Source: Gammaproteobacteria bacterium
GTDB lineage: Bacteria > Pseudomonadota > Gammaproteobacteria > Enterobacterales > Alteromonadaceae
Direction: 5' to 3'
Assembly: GCA_018826295.1 (NCBI GenBank)
Contig: JAHJZX010000034.1
Coordinates: forward strand, 29,397-93,396
Length of the DNA stretch: 64,000 bases
The first letter of the stretch is position 1; every line of letters begins with the position of its first letter. A program made the translations under genes and the position numbers. The notes below the pieces were generated by a model, which was not told where the DNA came from, did no database searches, and worked only from the letters and a program-made list of their open reading frames with translations. Shown piece after piece: positions 8,728-16,188 of this stretch.

Positions 8728-9042
8728 ATGTCTGAAGCAGAAACCACAGCGCTACTTGCGCTTCAACTGCAGTGCACAGCCCGGATAACAACGGCTAACG
8801 GCAGTAAGTATTTGCAACGCTTATGCAAGCATTTTGCACACAAGGTGCGCGCCAACTGGGACGAAAACCGCGGCCAGGTTATCTTTGCTGAAGGCGTCTG
8901 TACCTTAGAAGCCGATGTCCTCGGTTTACAGTTGATTTGCAGCGCCGCTTCGCAGCAAGACTTAATGGATATCGTCGATACCATGGACAGGCATTTTATC
9001 CGCTTTGCCAAAGCTGAAGCGCCGGAACTGAACTGGCAGTAA
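8728..9042 (+). CDS. DUF2218 domain protein
   Basis: A 104-residue protein starting at the ATG at 8728, preceded by AGGAG eight bases upstream; a longer frame from 8668 lacks such a site. The sequence has the DUF2218 pattern: an N-terminal segment with SKYLQRLCKHFAHKV, then a short beta region GQVIFAEGVCTLEAD and a C-terminal helix ending in FIRFA. DUF2218 proteins of about 100 residues commonly occur beside siderophore uptake and synthesis genes; their biochemical role is not established. It follows the receptor by 61 bases on the same strand and is probably co-transcribed with it under Fur control. Confidence 0.78.
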   Translation: MSEAETTALLALQLQCTARITTANGSKYLQRLCKHFAHKVRANWDENRGQVIFAEGVCTLEADVLGLQLICSAASQQDLMDIVDTMDRHFIRFAKAEAPELNWQ

Positions 9043-9090
9043 CGGCGTGCCCGCAGTTGCCAGCGGGTATTAAGCCGGGTTGGGGCGGTG

Positions 9091-10062
9091 TTAGTTTGGC
9101 GCCTGCGACACGCAATTTCGGCCTTTGGATTTGGCCTGATACAGTGATTCATCGGCACGTTGGATCAGGTCGTGCAGGCTATCGTCGGGTCGACACTGCG
9201 CTACACCTATACTGACTGTGCACGTTGGTATAGACGGGTTTTCAGTCGACTGTAGCTGTAGTGCCTGGCGAATACGCTCTGCCAGCGCAAATGCATTGTC
9301 TAACGGGGTGTCGGGTAAAATTGTCAGAAATTCTTCGCCGCCGATGCGGCCAATAAAGTCAGTCTTGCGCAGCAATAGGGCAAAGTTTTCTGCGGCGGAT
9401 TTTAACGTAACGTCGCCTGCCTGATGGCCATAGTTGTCGTTGATGGCTTTAAAGTGATCCAAATCCAGCATCATAATACTCAATGCCGTATTCTGGCGTG
9501 CTGCTCTGGTTATTTCTAACTCAAGCAGACGCATAATCTCACGCCGGTTGCACAAGCCGGTTAAATCATCTGTGGTAGCCATTTTTTCCAGCTGGGCAGT
9601 GCGTTTTAGTACTTCGGCTTCCAGGTGCTGGTTGGCTTCGGCCAGTTTTCGCTCCGCCTGCACTAATTCAGCTATGGTAACGTGCATACTGCGCTTACTC
9701 GGAATGCTTATCGCCTGGGGCAACAAGTACCACAGCATAATGGCGGTCAGTATAGAAATTACACCGGTCAGCGATTTTACAATGCCATGAATATAGTAAT
9801 AACCGTGCCAGACGTTAATGATGCCCAGCAGATGGGTTGCACCGCAGAAAAAAATAAAGCCGGCAAACAGCAAAAATATCGAATTAAAGCGTAAATCATC
9901 GCGTGCCCGCACCAACCTTACTAACGCAATCGGTATCAGCATATAGGCAATAAAGGTCAATATATCGCCACCGACATGCAGTATCAGTAAATCTTTACGC
10001 CACAATAAGCAATGGCCATGCGGCATAAAATCGCCGTTTAGTAAGTCAGTGATAAAATCCAT
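9091..10062 (-). CDS. ETR1-like ethylene-binding sensor domain fused to diguanylate cyclase (GGDEF)
   Basis: 323 residues. The first 115 form a three-helix membrane sensor closely following the plant ethylene receptor ETR1: Asp33, Tyr40, Pro44, Ile70, Cys73 and His77 have exactly the spacing of ETR1 Asp25, Tyr32, Pro36, Ile62, Cys65 and His69, including the CGATHL copper-binding motif. A short coiled-coil-like linker (about 125-160, AERKLAEANQHLEAEV) leads to a GGDEF domain (about 160-320) with an intact GGEEF active site and an RxxD inhibitory site (RKTD) five residues before it. The protein therefore probably makes c-di-GMP under control of a copper-bound small ligand such as ethylene. Ligand binding is inferred from residue identity; activity looks intact. 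It is a single gene, convergent with the DUF2218 gene. Confidence 0.85.
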   Translation of the reverse strand: MDFITDLLNGDFMPHGHCLLWRKDLLILHVGGDILTFIAYMLIPIALVRLVRARDDLRFNSIFLLFAGFIFFCGATHLLGIINVWHGYYYIHGIVKSLTGVISILTAIMLWYLLPQAISIPSKRSMHVTIAELVQAERKLAEANQHLEAEVLKRTAQLEKMATTDDLTGLCNRREIMRLLELEITRAARQNTALSIMMLDLDHFKAINDNYGHQAGDVTLKSAAENFALLLRKTDFIGRIGGEEFLTILPDTPLDNAFALAERIRQALQLQSTENPSIPTCTVSIGVAQCRPDDSLHDLIQRADESLYQAKSKGRNCVSQAPN

Positions 10063-10192
10063 TTATGCGTCCCGATAACAATAGTCTTCACACAGCTTAG
10101 TCAATAATTCAGCGCGCTGTGGATACCACAGAAACTATCAGCCAATTAACAGGCATGGGAGTAAATTGACTGTGACAGCGCTATTATGCCGG

Positions 10193-12160
10193 TTATTCCC
10201 AGCGTGCATCAGTTTCGCTGATGTTAAAGGCTATTTTGTTACCCTGGCTGGTGAGCTGAAACACCTGCTTTGGTGAACCATCGGCGTTAAGCTCAACCAG
10301 TCCTATGCCGGCTTGATTCAGTAAGCGCTCGCCGGCTTTGGCCGTGTCGGGCTTATGCGGCACAATCTTCATACTGCGGCGTTTGGTAAACCAGTTTAGT
10401 GGTGAGCGTGGCGAATACAGCCAGCGGTTAAGCCGGTCCAGTACATCTAACAAGCGGGATGGAAACTGGTTTTTTAAGCCACTGCTGGTAATTTGCCAGA
10501 TATCCGGCCCGCCTTGTTGGCCACGCAGGTTGACTTCATAGACAAATGAATAGTGCACATCGCCGGATAAAATAACAAAGTGCTTCGGTGTTTTCGGGTG
10601 GCGAAATAAGTTCATCAATGCATAAGCAGTGCCGCGGTGCGCCATCCAGTTTTCGGCGTCCACCAGCAGCGGCCGGCCAAAAAACGTAAACAGCTTTTGC
10701 ATGCCTTCAATTAACTTCACGCCAAATACCGGTGCCGGTGATACCAACACTACCGCATCATGACCTATAAGGTCTTGCTGCAATTCGGTAATAGCTTCCC
10801 AGTCCAGCAGGCCGGAGGGCTTGCCTATATTCACTTCCGAGCGCCAGCGCCGGGTGCGGCTGTCCAGTACCAACAGCGGCGGCTCTGTAGGCCATTGATA
10901 ATGCCACTGGTTAAAGCGCAGCAGCTCAGTGATAAGCTGCTGATGCTGTTCAGAACCGCTGTTGGCGAGCGCCAGTTCAGCCTGATGCAGTACATCAGCA
11001 CTAAACTGCTGTGGTGTATTGCCCCAGCCCTGACACAGCAAATAGCCGATTAACGCATTGCCGATAATACGGCGGGAGAAATCGTGGCTATAGGCTGTTT
11101 GCTCCCACTCGGCGGTAAGGTTCCAGTCGTCCGTGACATCATGATCATCAAAAATCATCGCGCTGGGCAGGTGCGCCAATACCCGCCTTACTTTGCCAAG
11201 GTTTGCTGCAAACTGCTGAATAATTTGCTGATGCTGTTGATAGGTTTGCCACTGCTGGGCTGTCAGAGTTGCCTTCAGTTCATCGCTCAGCTCGGTTGCA
11301 CCGGCTAACCAGGGCGCGGGTGACCAAACCAGCAGATACATGCTAAGCATTTCGGCCAGGCTAATCAGGTGATTACGCGCACTGTCAGTGGTAAATACCG
11401 GCTTTTTAACGCCTTTAAATACCTGCGTTAGCATCGCCTGACTGGCTTCGGTTTTCGGCAGCAGCGTATCGCGGCGGTAATAGTAAGGGCTGTCGCTGTG
11501 CAAAGCGGCAGACTGGCTGACTATCGAGCAAGGCAGGCTTTCATTACTAAAATCCAACTGACTGATAAGCTGATGAATAGCGCGCAGCATCGGCGCGGCC
11601 ACATCATCGGCGTAAATTTGATCGCCACTGTGTAATAACAGTGCCGGCCAGTGCTCTGGCGCGTGCTGTTGCAGGTATAAATCTGCCGCCAGCAAGCCAT
11701 CATCGGCGGGATAATGCGGCTTACGACAGGAACCATGTAGTAACCGGCTGAGTTTGGGCTGAATAACAAAGCCTGGCGTGTTGCGCCCGGCATACACTAT
11801 ATCGGCTGCCCAGTGCTGCCAGCCCAACCAGTCGGGCTGCGGATTATCCGATTTATCCGCCAGGGTTAAGTCATAACCTATCCAGCAGCCGGTTGGCAGC
11901 GCTTGTTGCAGCGGAATATGGATAAGCTGCAAATACAGTTTGCCAGCACAGCGCACTGTCTGACAATGTTGCTGCATTTGCAGTGCAGTAAAATGCTGAG
12001 ACTCGCCGTTGTCGGGTAACAGACTAAGTTGCAGCTGCACCGGCCGGCTGGTCGCCAGCCACAGCGTAAAACGTTGTGGCGTGACGGCGCGCAGCAGTGG
12101 CCCGGCCAAAACCAGTGGCAGGGCGTTATCTGTTGTACTCTCGGTTGCTGCGCTATGCAT
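10193..12160 (-). CDS. PhoD-like metallophosphatase (alkaline phosphatase D family)
   Basis: 655 residues with the metal-binding motifs of PhoD-type calcineurin-like phosphatases: LLHSGDQIYADDV near residue 165, MIFDDHDVTDDWN near 337 and VILSGDVHYSF near 530. No signal peptide or Tat motif is visible at the N-terminus (MHSAATESTTDNALPLVLAG), so it is likely cytoplasmic, unlike secreted PhoD phosphodiesterases. Proteins of this architecture are often annotated simply as alkaline phosphatase family; the substrate is unknown. It stands alone, 228 bases from the hipA-like stop and convergent with nothing; no clear Pho box was recognised upstream. Confidence 0.8.
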   Translation of the reverse strand: MHSAATESTTDNALPLVLAGPLLRAVTPQRFTLWLATSRPVQLQLSLLPDNGESQHFTALQMQQHCQTVRCAGKLYLQLIHIPLQQALPTGCWIGYDLTLADKSDNPQPDWLGWQHWAADIVYAGRNTPGFVIQPKLSRLLHGSCRKPHYPADDGLLAADLYLQQHAPEHWPALLLHSGDQIYADDVAAPMLRAIHQLISQLDFSNESLPCSIVSQSAALHSDSPYYYRRDTLLPKTEASQAMLTQVFKGVKKPVFTTDSARNHLISLAEMLSMYLLVWSPAPWLAGATELSDELKATLTAQQWQTYQQHQQIIQQFAANLGKVRRVLAHLPSAMIFDDHDVTDDWNLTAEWEQTAYSHDFSRRIIGNALIGYLLCQGWGNTPQQFSADVLHQAELALANSGSEQHQQLITELLRFNQWHYQWPTEPPLLVLDSRTRRWRSEVNIGKPSGLLDWEAITELQQDLIGHDAVVLVSPAPVFGVKLIEGMQKLFTFFGRPLLVDAENWMAHRGTAYALMNLFRHPKTPKHFVILSGDVHYSFVYEVNLRGQQGGPDIWQITSSGLKNQFPSRLLDVLDRLNRWLYSPRSPLNWFTKRRSMKIVPHKPDTAKAGERLLNQAGIGLVELNADGSPKQVFQLTSQGNKIAFNISETDARWE

Positions 12161-12332
12161 TGACGTAAGGTGTCACGATGTTTCCTGTGTCAGTTAGGTA
12201 TATTTGATTAAAGCTTACTACCGGCCAGAGTCTACGCTACAAATTAGACAGGGCTATTTTCGGGTGTCTGCCGATTTACTTTCCCGGTGCAATTCGCTCA
12301 ATCTCACAGTAAGTTGGTGTCCGATAGCTGAA

Positions 12333-12373
12333 ATGTATATATGTTACTTAGCGTAATGTATATATATTTCAAG
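12333..12373. repeat. TATATA-rich imperfect dyad between the phosphatase and hipA
   Basis: The stretch contains two ATGTATATAT copies about 23 bases apart, framed by GAAAT on the left and ATTTC on the right, making an imperfect inverted repeat. It lies just past the hipA stop codon. It has no U-tract on the hipA side, so a terminator role is uncertain; it could equally be part of the phosphatase upstream region. Confidence 0.3.
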
Positions 12374-12389
12374 TTCCTTTGTTTTCCTG

Positions 12390-13694
12390 TTATTTCAGGT
12401 CTAATCGATGTGCTGCGGCAGCTTTATCAATTAGCCATTTGGGTACGTTGTGCTGTCTTGCAAGTTGTTGCCAGTTCCCAACAGACTCTTTTGTTTGCTC
12501 AATAATTTCTTTTGTTTTTGCTGGTGTAAGATTAGTGATTAATCTGGCGACTGTTAGAAGATCTTCCATGTTAAACCCGTCTCGTTTTGCATTGATGCTC
12601 ATTTGATGCAAATTCACCCAGTCAGATGCAGGATCATAACTAAACGCTACATCGTATGCCGGGGCAAGCTGCCACTGAAAGTCATCATTGACAAGAAAAC
12701 TGAAATTCTTAGTGTGGTCGTCCTGGTTACGCGCTATGACGTTAAACACCATACGGCGAAATATCTGCTCCTGCTCTGAGTATGTAAGTTTGATCTTGCG
12801 CATCACACCTAAGAGCTGCTCATAGCTGTAATGGCCAGGCTTTTTATAATCGGCATGATCAATAGCGCAAAGTGTTGCGCAGTGATATTTTTGATTCTCA
12901 ACCCGGTCAAAGCGCTTGGTCATGAAATGACGCCTGCCATTCTCTTCAAAGAGTTCGCAAGGTTGCATATCAATGCCGCAGTCCTTTGCCATTAGATAGT
13001 AGACAAACTCCATTACCCCATAACCAACAGGATCTCCGAAAGTCTGCTTTGAACGGTCTTTTTCTCTTATCCCATCGAACTTAATTAAGTAGTGCTCGAA
13101 CCCTTCTGGAGCATCTACCTGGCCGGACAATACCTTAGTGCGATCTTTGTTTATTGCTATAACTGCTTTTGGCCTGGCACCGCCAGCTGATGTCCCTATC
13201 TGCAGTAAAGCCGTCATTGAGTCATCATCTTCAAGCGACGCTGTAAACTCTTCACGATGCGTTAATACTTTCTGTGAGAGCCATACAAGTTCTGCCAGGT
13301 CAACTTCGAATGACTTTTCTTTACCCAATTGGATTGTCGGTTGATATTCCAGGGCACCCATGCCTCGTTTACCGGTGTATAGCAACCGGTCAATCGGCTT
13401 AAACTCAGTGGCGTCTAAACCCTTTCGTGCCTGCCAGGAATCAATAATAGCGTTACCGAAATCATCAGGCAGTGAGTCACTGAAAATTGCTGGAAGCCCC
13501 TTATAGGTCTCATATGACAAGTTTGGAAAAGTAAATACACCGGGTCGCAATGGCAAGTGGATTGGAGCCAGTGAAAAGCCATCCCTAATCCACTCAGGGC
13601 TGTACTCAAAAGCAGCGGCTGGTCTATCTTCGATATACTGTAATGCGCCGACCAGATTGTCATCAAACATTACCTTGCAGACTTTAGCTACCAT
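12390..13694 (-). CDS. hipA: HipA-family serine/threonine kinase toxin
   Basis: 434 residues from the ATG at 13694, which has AAGGAG seven bases upstream; an upstream GTG at 13700 is less likely. It shows the HipA layout: N-terminal couple_hipA-like domain with YETYKGLPAIFSDSLPDDFG, a glycine-rich nucleotide loop GTSAGGARPKAV near residue 170, catalytic-loop NVIARNQDDHTKNFSF near 315 and a metal-binding LAPAYDV near 340. E. coli HipA phosphorylates glutamyl-tRNA synthetase and causes growth arrest and persistence; the target here cannot be deduced. The kinase motifs look intact. The antitoxin gene lies directly upstream with a 2-base gap, and palindromic sites precede it. Confidence 0.85.
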   Translation of the reverse strand: MVAKVCKVMFDDNLVGALQYIEDRPAAAFEYSPEWIRDGFSLAPIHLPLRPGVFTFPNLSYETYKGLPAIFSDSLPDDFGNAIIDSWQARKGLDATEFKPIDRLLYTGKRGMGALEYQPTIQLGKEKSFEVDLAELVWLSQKVLTHREEFTASLEDDDSMTALLQIGTSAGGARPKAVIAINKDRTKVLSGQVDAPEGFEHYLIKFDGIREKDRSKQTFGDPVGYGVMEFVYYLMAKDCGIDMQPCELFEENGRRHFMTKRFDRVENQKYHCATLCAIDHADYKKPGHYSYEQLLGVMRKIKLTYSEQEQIFRRMVFNVIARNQDDHTKNFSFLVNDDFQWQLAPAYDVAFSYDPASDWVNLHQMSINAKRDGFNMEDLLTVARLITNLTPAKTKEIIEQTKESVGNWQQLARQHNVPKWLIDKAAAAHRLDLK

Positions 13695-13696
13695 TT

Positions 13697-14128
13697 TCAC
13701 TCCTTAGTTACGAGCCTTTGGCGTCTTGCCATGATTGGGCTTATATTTTGTTGTTTGCTTTTCGGCTTATCAGCTGCTTTTTTTGCTGGTCGAACTACGA
13801 CGCGCTGAGGTTCTGTATTTAACAGCCCCTTAAAGTTGTGCCACTTTACTCCTGGCTTCATAGAAGCTCGCAAGCTTTCCATCGGACTGAACTCAGAGGA
13901 TGTGGCGATGGTATCGAGCTGTTCAAGCAACTCTAATTGGCGGATGATGGCAATAAAAGTGGCTAACTTTGTTGTCCCGGATTTAAGCGCACCGTAAGAC
14001 TTCCGGGTTATGCCGACATTAGAGGCTATCTGCTCCTGGGTTAACCCCAGCGCTTTACGTTTATGCTCCAGCCTTTCAAACAGCTCGTACGCTATTGCTG
14101 CATCTGACATTGCTTCGGTAATTTTCAT
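13697..14128 (-). CDS. hipB: HipB-like HTH antitoxin/repressor with extended C-terminus
   Basis: 143 residues. Residues about 10-65 form an XRE-type helix-turn-helix (LEHKRKALGLTQEQIASNVGITRKSYGALKSG). The remaining 80 residues are a basic, proline- and lysine-containing tail (VVRPAKKAADKPKSKQQN) not present in the 88-residue E. coli HipB. The gene precedes hipA by two bases, as in type II toxin-antitoxin operons, and should repress its own promoter through the palindromes at 14138-14200. The base composition of the pair is lower in GC than the flanking core genes, in keeping with horizontal acquisition. Confidence 0.8.
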   Translation of the reverse strand: MKITEAMSDAAIAYELFERLEHKRKALGLTQEQIASNVGITRKSYGALKSGTTKLATFIAIIRQLELLEQLDTIATSSEFSPMESLRASMKPGVKWHNFKGLLNTEPQRVVVRPAKKAADKPKSKQQNISPIMARRQRLVTKE

Positions 14129-14137
14129 ATCTCACCT

Positions 14138-14200
14138 GAGTATTAATTAACTCATTTAAACCATAGTCTAGCATTAATGGGTATTTTACTACTCATTAAT
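14138..14200 (-). promoter_or_regulatory. Putative HipB operators (two dyads)
   Basis: GAGTATTAATTAACTC (14138-14153) has inverted GAGT/ACTC ends. Twenty bases further, ATTAATGGGTA and TACTCATTAAT (14173-14200, 6-base spacer) form an 11-bp inverted repeat with one mismatch. Another half-site-like ACTCATAAAT occurs at 14251-14260. All lie immediately upstream of hipB, as expected for autorepression. Confidence 0.5.
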
Positions 14201-14661
14201 AGTGCCACCCTCAGATTGTAGGTGATAAGGCTTATAGTGGGAAATATTTTACTCATAAATCTGGTTTTCGCGTTTTATGTGTAATTTACTTCACATAGGT
14301 TGGAGTTTGGTTGTTTTGGCGTATTTAAACGCACTTGGTTAAAGTGAGGTGGGGCTATAATGCTTTAATGTTTGGGCTAACAGTCTCAAGCTATTTCTTA
14401 AGGCTGGTGACTGGTACCGCCAAAAGCCATTAGGGTATATAAACGTTTAGATTTTTCTTCATCCCATAACGCAGATACAGTATGTGTAAACTTAATCATC
14501 CGAAATGGCACTGGCCAAGTCTGAAATTTTACAGAGCGGATACCGCGCTGCGCTTGTTGAATCCACTTTAAAACCCTTTAGAGACAACTATAAAAGGGCT
14601 TTAAAAAGGATGCCAGATAGTTTTCCAGGGCTGGCCATTTTATAGTTTATGTTTTCCAGCG
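14201..14661. other. Intergenic region between hipB and glutathione reductase
   Basis: About 460 bases without a convincing complete gene. It contains the third hipB half-site-like sequence, an AT-rich stretch, and on the minus strand an open frame (14398-14572) of coding-like composition that lacks a start for most of its length. AAAACCCTTTAGAG and AAAAGGGCTTT near 14570-14605 form a weak hairpin. Confidence 0.4.
14398..14499 (-). pseudogene. Short coding-like frame, possible gene remnant
   Basis: From the ATG at 14499 a 33-residue product runs to TAA at 14398; the same frame is open back to about 14572, giving some 58 codons of protein-like composition (for example WIQQAQRGIRSVKFQTWPV before the ATG and ALWDEEKSKRLYTLMAFGG after it). 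There is no ribosome-binding site. I do not recognise the family. It may be the tail of a decayed gene beside the hipBA element, or chance. Confidence 0.25.
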
Positions 14662-16020
14662 CTAGTTTTTAAGAGTGACAAACTCTTCAGCACTGGTTGG
14701 ATGCAGCGCTACGGTGTTGTCGAAATCGGCCTTAGTGGCGCCCATTTTTATTGCTACGGCAAAGCCTTGCAGCACTTCGTCCATGCCTTCGCCAATGCCG
14801 TGCAGGCCAACCACTTTTTCATCTTTGCCAGCACATACCAGCTTAAAGCGGCTCAGTGCGCGGTGCGCCGTAATGGCGTTATACATGGCAGCAAAGTTGC
14901 TGCGATACACTTTGACGTTAGCCGCGCCAAATTGCGCTTCAGCTTCGGCTTCGGTTAAGCCAATAGTGCCAATAGGCGGGTGGCTGAAGACCACTGTAGG
15001 TATTAGCGAATAGTCCATATGCGCATCTGGCATGGCCGGGTTAAACAGCCGCTCGGCCAGCAGTCGGGCCGCTTTGACGGCCACCGGCGTCAGTTGTGCT
15101 TCACCGGTGATATCGCCAACGGCATAAATACCTTTCACATTGGTATTTTGGTATTTATCGGTGCGGATAAAGCCCTGCTTATCGGTCAGCACACCGGCAG
15201 AGGCCAAATTTAGCTTGTCGGTTGCCGGCTCGCGGCCAATAGCCCAGATCAGGCAATCGACATGTTCAAATACGGTACCGTTGCTGCAGTGCACGGTCAG
15301 TGTTCCGGCGGCAGTTTTTTCTACCCGGCTGACTTCAGTGTGGCTGTGCAGGTTGAGCTTATCCTGCGCCATGCGTTCAAGCAGCATATCGGTAATGTCG
15401 CTGTCAAAATTACGCAGTGGCCGGTCTTTGCGTACTAAAAGATGCGTATCGGTGCCCAGCGCATGCAGCACGCCGGCAATTTCCACCGCGATATAGCCTG
15501 CACCGACCACTAAGGCTTTTTTCGGCTGTGTGGTTAAAGCAAAAAAGCCGTCAGAGTCGATACCGTGCTCGCTGCCGGGGATTTGTGGCCGGCTGGGGCG
15601 GCCGCCGGTAGCGATAGTAATATGATCGGCCGTGATACGCTCGCCGTTCACTTCTACCGTATGGGCATCAACGAAGCGGGCAAAGCCCTGAATAAGGGTT
15701 ACACCATTGGCATCAAAGCCTTTTTGATAGCTGGCATGAATACGCTGAATATAGGCTTCGCGGTTTTTTACCAGCGTGGCCCAGTTAAAACTATTTTGCG
15801 TCACGTCAAAGCCGTAGTCCGGGCTGTATTTTAGTGCTTCAGCAATATGGGCGCCGTACCACATTACTTTTTTTGGTACGCAACCGACATTAACGCAAGT
15901 GCCGCCTACTGCTTTAGCTTCAATCACTGCGGCGCTGGCACCACGTTGGGCGGCGCGGTTGGCCCCGGCAATACCGCCGCTGCCGGCGCCTATGGCTAAG
16001 TAATTAAAATGACGGCTCAT
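14662..16020 (-). CDS. gorA: Glutathione-disulfide reductase
   Basis: 452 residues, the length of E. coli Gor (450). It has the N-terminal FAD GxGxxG motif ([16 protein letters not shown]), the redox-active disulfide [13 protein letters not shown] near residue 41, a second nucleotide-binding region [19 protein letters not shown] near 171, and the C-terminal interface motif [12 protein letters not shown] with the catalytic His. The enzyme reduces GSSG with NADPH in the cytoplasm. It is a single gene, divergent from prlC with 168 bases between the starts; glutathione metabolism and PrlC are neighbours in many gammaproteobacteria. Confidence 0.95.
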   Translation of the reverse strand: MSRHFNYLAIGAGSGGIAGANRAAQRGASAAVIEAKAVGGTCVNVGCVPKKVMWYGAHIAEALKYSPDYGFDVTQNSFNWATLVKNREAYIQRIHASYQKGFDANGVTLIQGFARFVDAHTVEVNGERITADHITIATGGRPSRPQIPGSEHGIDSDGFFALTTQPKKALVVGAGYIAVEIAGVLHALGTDTHLLVRKDRPLRNFDSDITDMLLERMAQDKLNLHSHTEVSRVEKTAAGTLTVHCSNGTVFEHVDCLIWAIGREPATDKLNLASAGVLTDKQGFIRTDKYQNTNVKGIYAVGDITGEAQLTPVAVKAARLLAERLFNPAMPDAHMDYSLIPTVVFSHPPIGTIGLTEAEAEAQFGAANVKVYRSNFAAMYNAITAHRALSRFKLVCAGKDEKVVGLHGIGEGMDEVLQGFAVAIKMGATKADFDNTVALHPTSAEEFVTLKN

Positions 16021-16188
16021 ATCTGTGTCCCGGATTGCTGATTAATGCACAGGTTATATGGGGTAAGGCCGGCTTTTGCAAGGCAGTTACCAGCAGAACT
16101 GCAGTAAGCGGTATAGATCTGCATTGACAATAGTGCTGACTGCCCCAACATTAACGGTAATATTTTGCCATCGCGATTAAGGTTTATT

